Shown here: positions 42,443 through 42,715 of the stretch, piece by piece | Position numbering within the stretch: position 1 is the first letter of the stretch | How the letters are laid out: every line of letters begins with the position of its first letter | NCBI GenBank assembly: GCA_020723325.1 | Contig: DYJD01000046.1 | Location: forward strand, 1-42,715 | DNA length: 42,715 bases | DNA from: Desulfosudis oleivorans | GTDB taxonomy: Bacteria > Desulfobacterota > Desulfobacteria > Desulfobacterales > SURF-7 | Direction of reading: 5' to 3' | Made by a program: the position numbers and the translations under genes | The notes under the pieces: generated by a model | The model's input: only the letters and a program-made list of their open reading frames with translations | What the model was told of the DNA's origin: nothing | Database searches by the model: none

Positions 42443-42712
42443 ATGCGTGATTTGACCAATCCACGCTGGATGTATCTCAAAGCGATTCTGTTGCTCGCCA
42501 CTGGAGTGACGAGCGGAGTTTGTCTTTGGTTACAGACACCGAACCTGATGACGATGTTTCTGGTGATTGTAGTGGCTTGGTCATTTGCCCGCGCATACTA
42601 CTTTATGTTCTATGTGATAGAAAAATACGTTGATCCAGGTTATCGGTTTGCAGGACTGATCGTAAGCGCTCAAATAACCCCATCTTCACAGGCTCAAAAA
42701 TCCGTGCCATGA
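42443..42712 (+). CDS. Small membrane protein, conserved hypothetical
   Basis: An 89-residue protein with two predicted membrane helices (YLKAILLLATGVTSGVCLWL and MTMFLVIVVAWSFARAYYFM), followed by VIEKYVDPGYRFAGL. I know this type as a widespread uncharacterised small membrane protein of Gram-negative genomes. It ends three bases before the window edge and is complete. Confidence 0.7.
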   Translation: MRDLTNPRWMYLKAILLLATGVTSGVCLWLQTPNLMTMFLVIVVAWSFARAYYFMFYVIEKYVDPGYRFAGLIVSAQITPSSQAQKSVP

Positions 42713-42715
42713 TCG

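Overview
The window is accessory-rich chromosomal DNA of moderate GC content. It most likely comes from a Desulfobacterota (deltaproteobacterial) anaerobe. That placement is an inference from gene style: a fused MFS/spermidine-synthase/TPR protein, a multi-PAS hybrid histidine kinase beside an orphan ABC substrate-binding protein, an orphan PreA-like flavin/FeS protein and a Cys-rich ferredoxin-type protein. No rRNA or core ribosomal gene is present to settle it.

Layout. (1) About 0.2-8.4 kb holds housekeeping and signalling genes: the spermidine synthase-like membrane protein, a PilZ protein, and a TrpX-type substrate-binding protein followed 16 bases later by a hybrid sensor kinase. (2) About 8.5-16.4 kb is a patchwork of single genes: a DUF4143 AAA ATPase, a periplasmic amino-acid-type binding protein with a perfect sigma-70-like promoter, PreA, a NYN-LOTUS RNase-like protein and a ferredoxin-domain protein. 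They are separated by gaps carrying several copies of one dispersed repeat and decayed duplicates of genes found further right. (3) About 16.44-34.28 kb is interpreted as an integrated element (element 1). It is bounded by two same-orientation fragments of the 3' end of a tRNA-Asn gene (22 bp at 16441-16462 and about 50 bp at 34234-34284). It carries a truncated nucleotidyltransferase/winged-helix pair, a six-gene DNA modification/defence operon on the minus strand, a TOTE-type primase-helicase-PLD protein, a HigBA pair, a replication-initiator-like gene with internal 24-bp tandem repeats, and a truncated integrase. (4) From 34.23 kb a second phage or satellite element begins (element 2): tyrosine integrase, XRE regulator, AlpA-type HTH, replisome organiser, DnaB helicase, helicase relic and terminase small subunit, then visible decay near 39.6 kb. 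(5) About 39.7-42.7 kb holds hypothetical genes, a hairpin-rich noncoding stretch and another copy of the dispersed repeat.

The most interesting object is the operon at 27286-18870 (minus strand). It reads: HTH regulator, PD-(D/E)XK-methyltransferase-specificity fusion, RhuM protein, a 59-aa small protein, a RAMA-domain protein, a DndD-like SMC-type ATPase, and a DndE-like domain fused to a HerA/FtsK-type ATPase. Start and stop codons overlap or nearly touch throughout. It resembles a type I/IIG restriction-modification front end joined to the DndD/DndE back end of phosphorothioation systems, but there is no DndA, DndB or DndC and no HsdR helicase. The adjacent divergent TOTE gene and the HigBA pair make this a defence island inside an integrated element. 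Functions are inferred from motifs only; no similarity search could be run.
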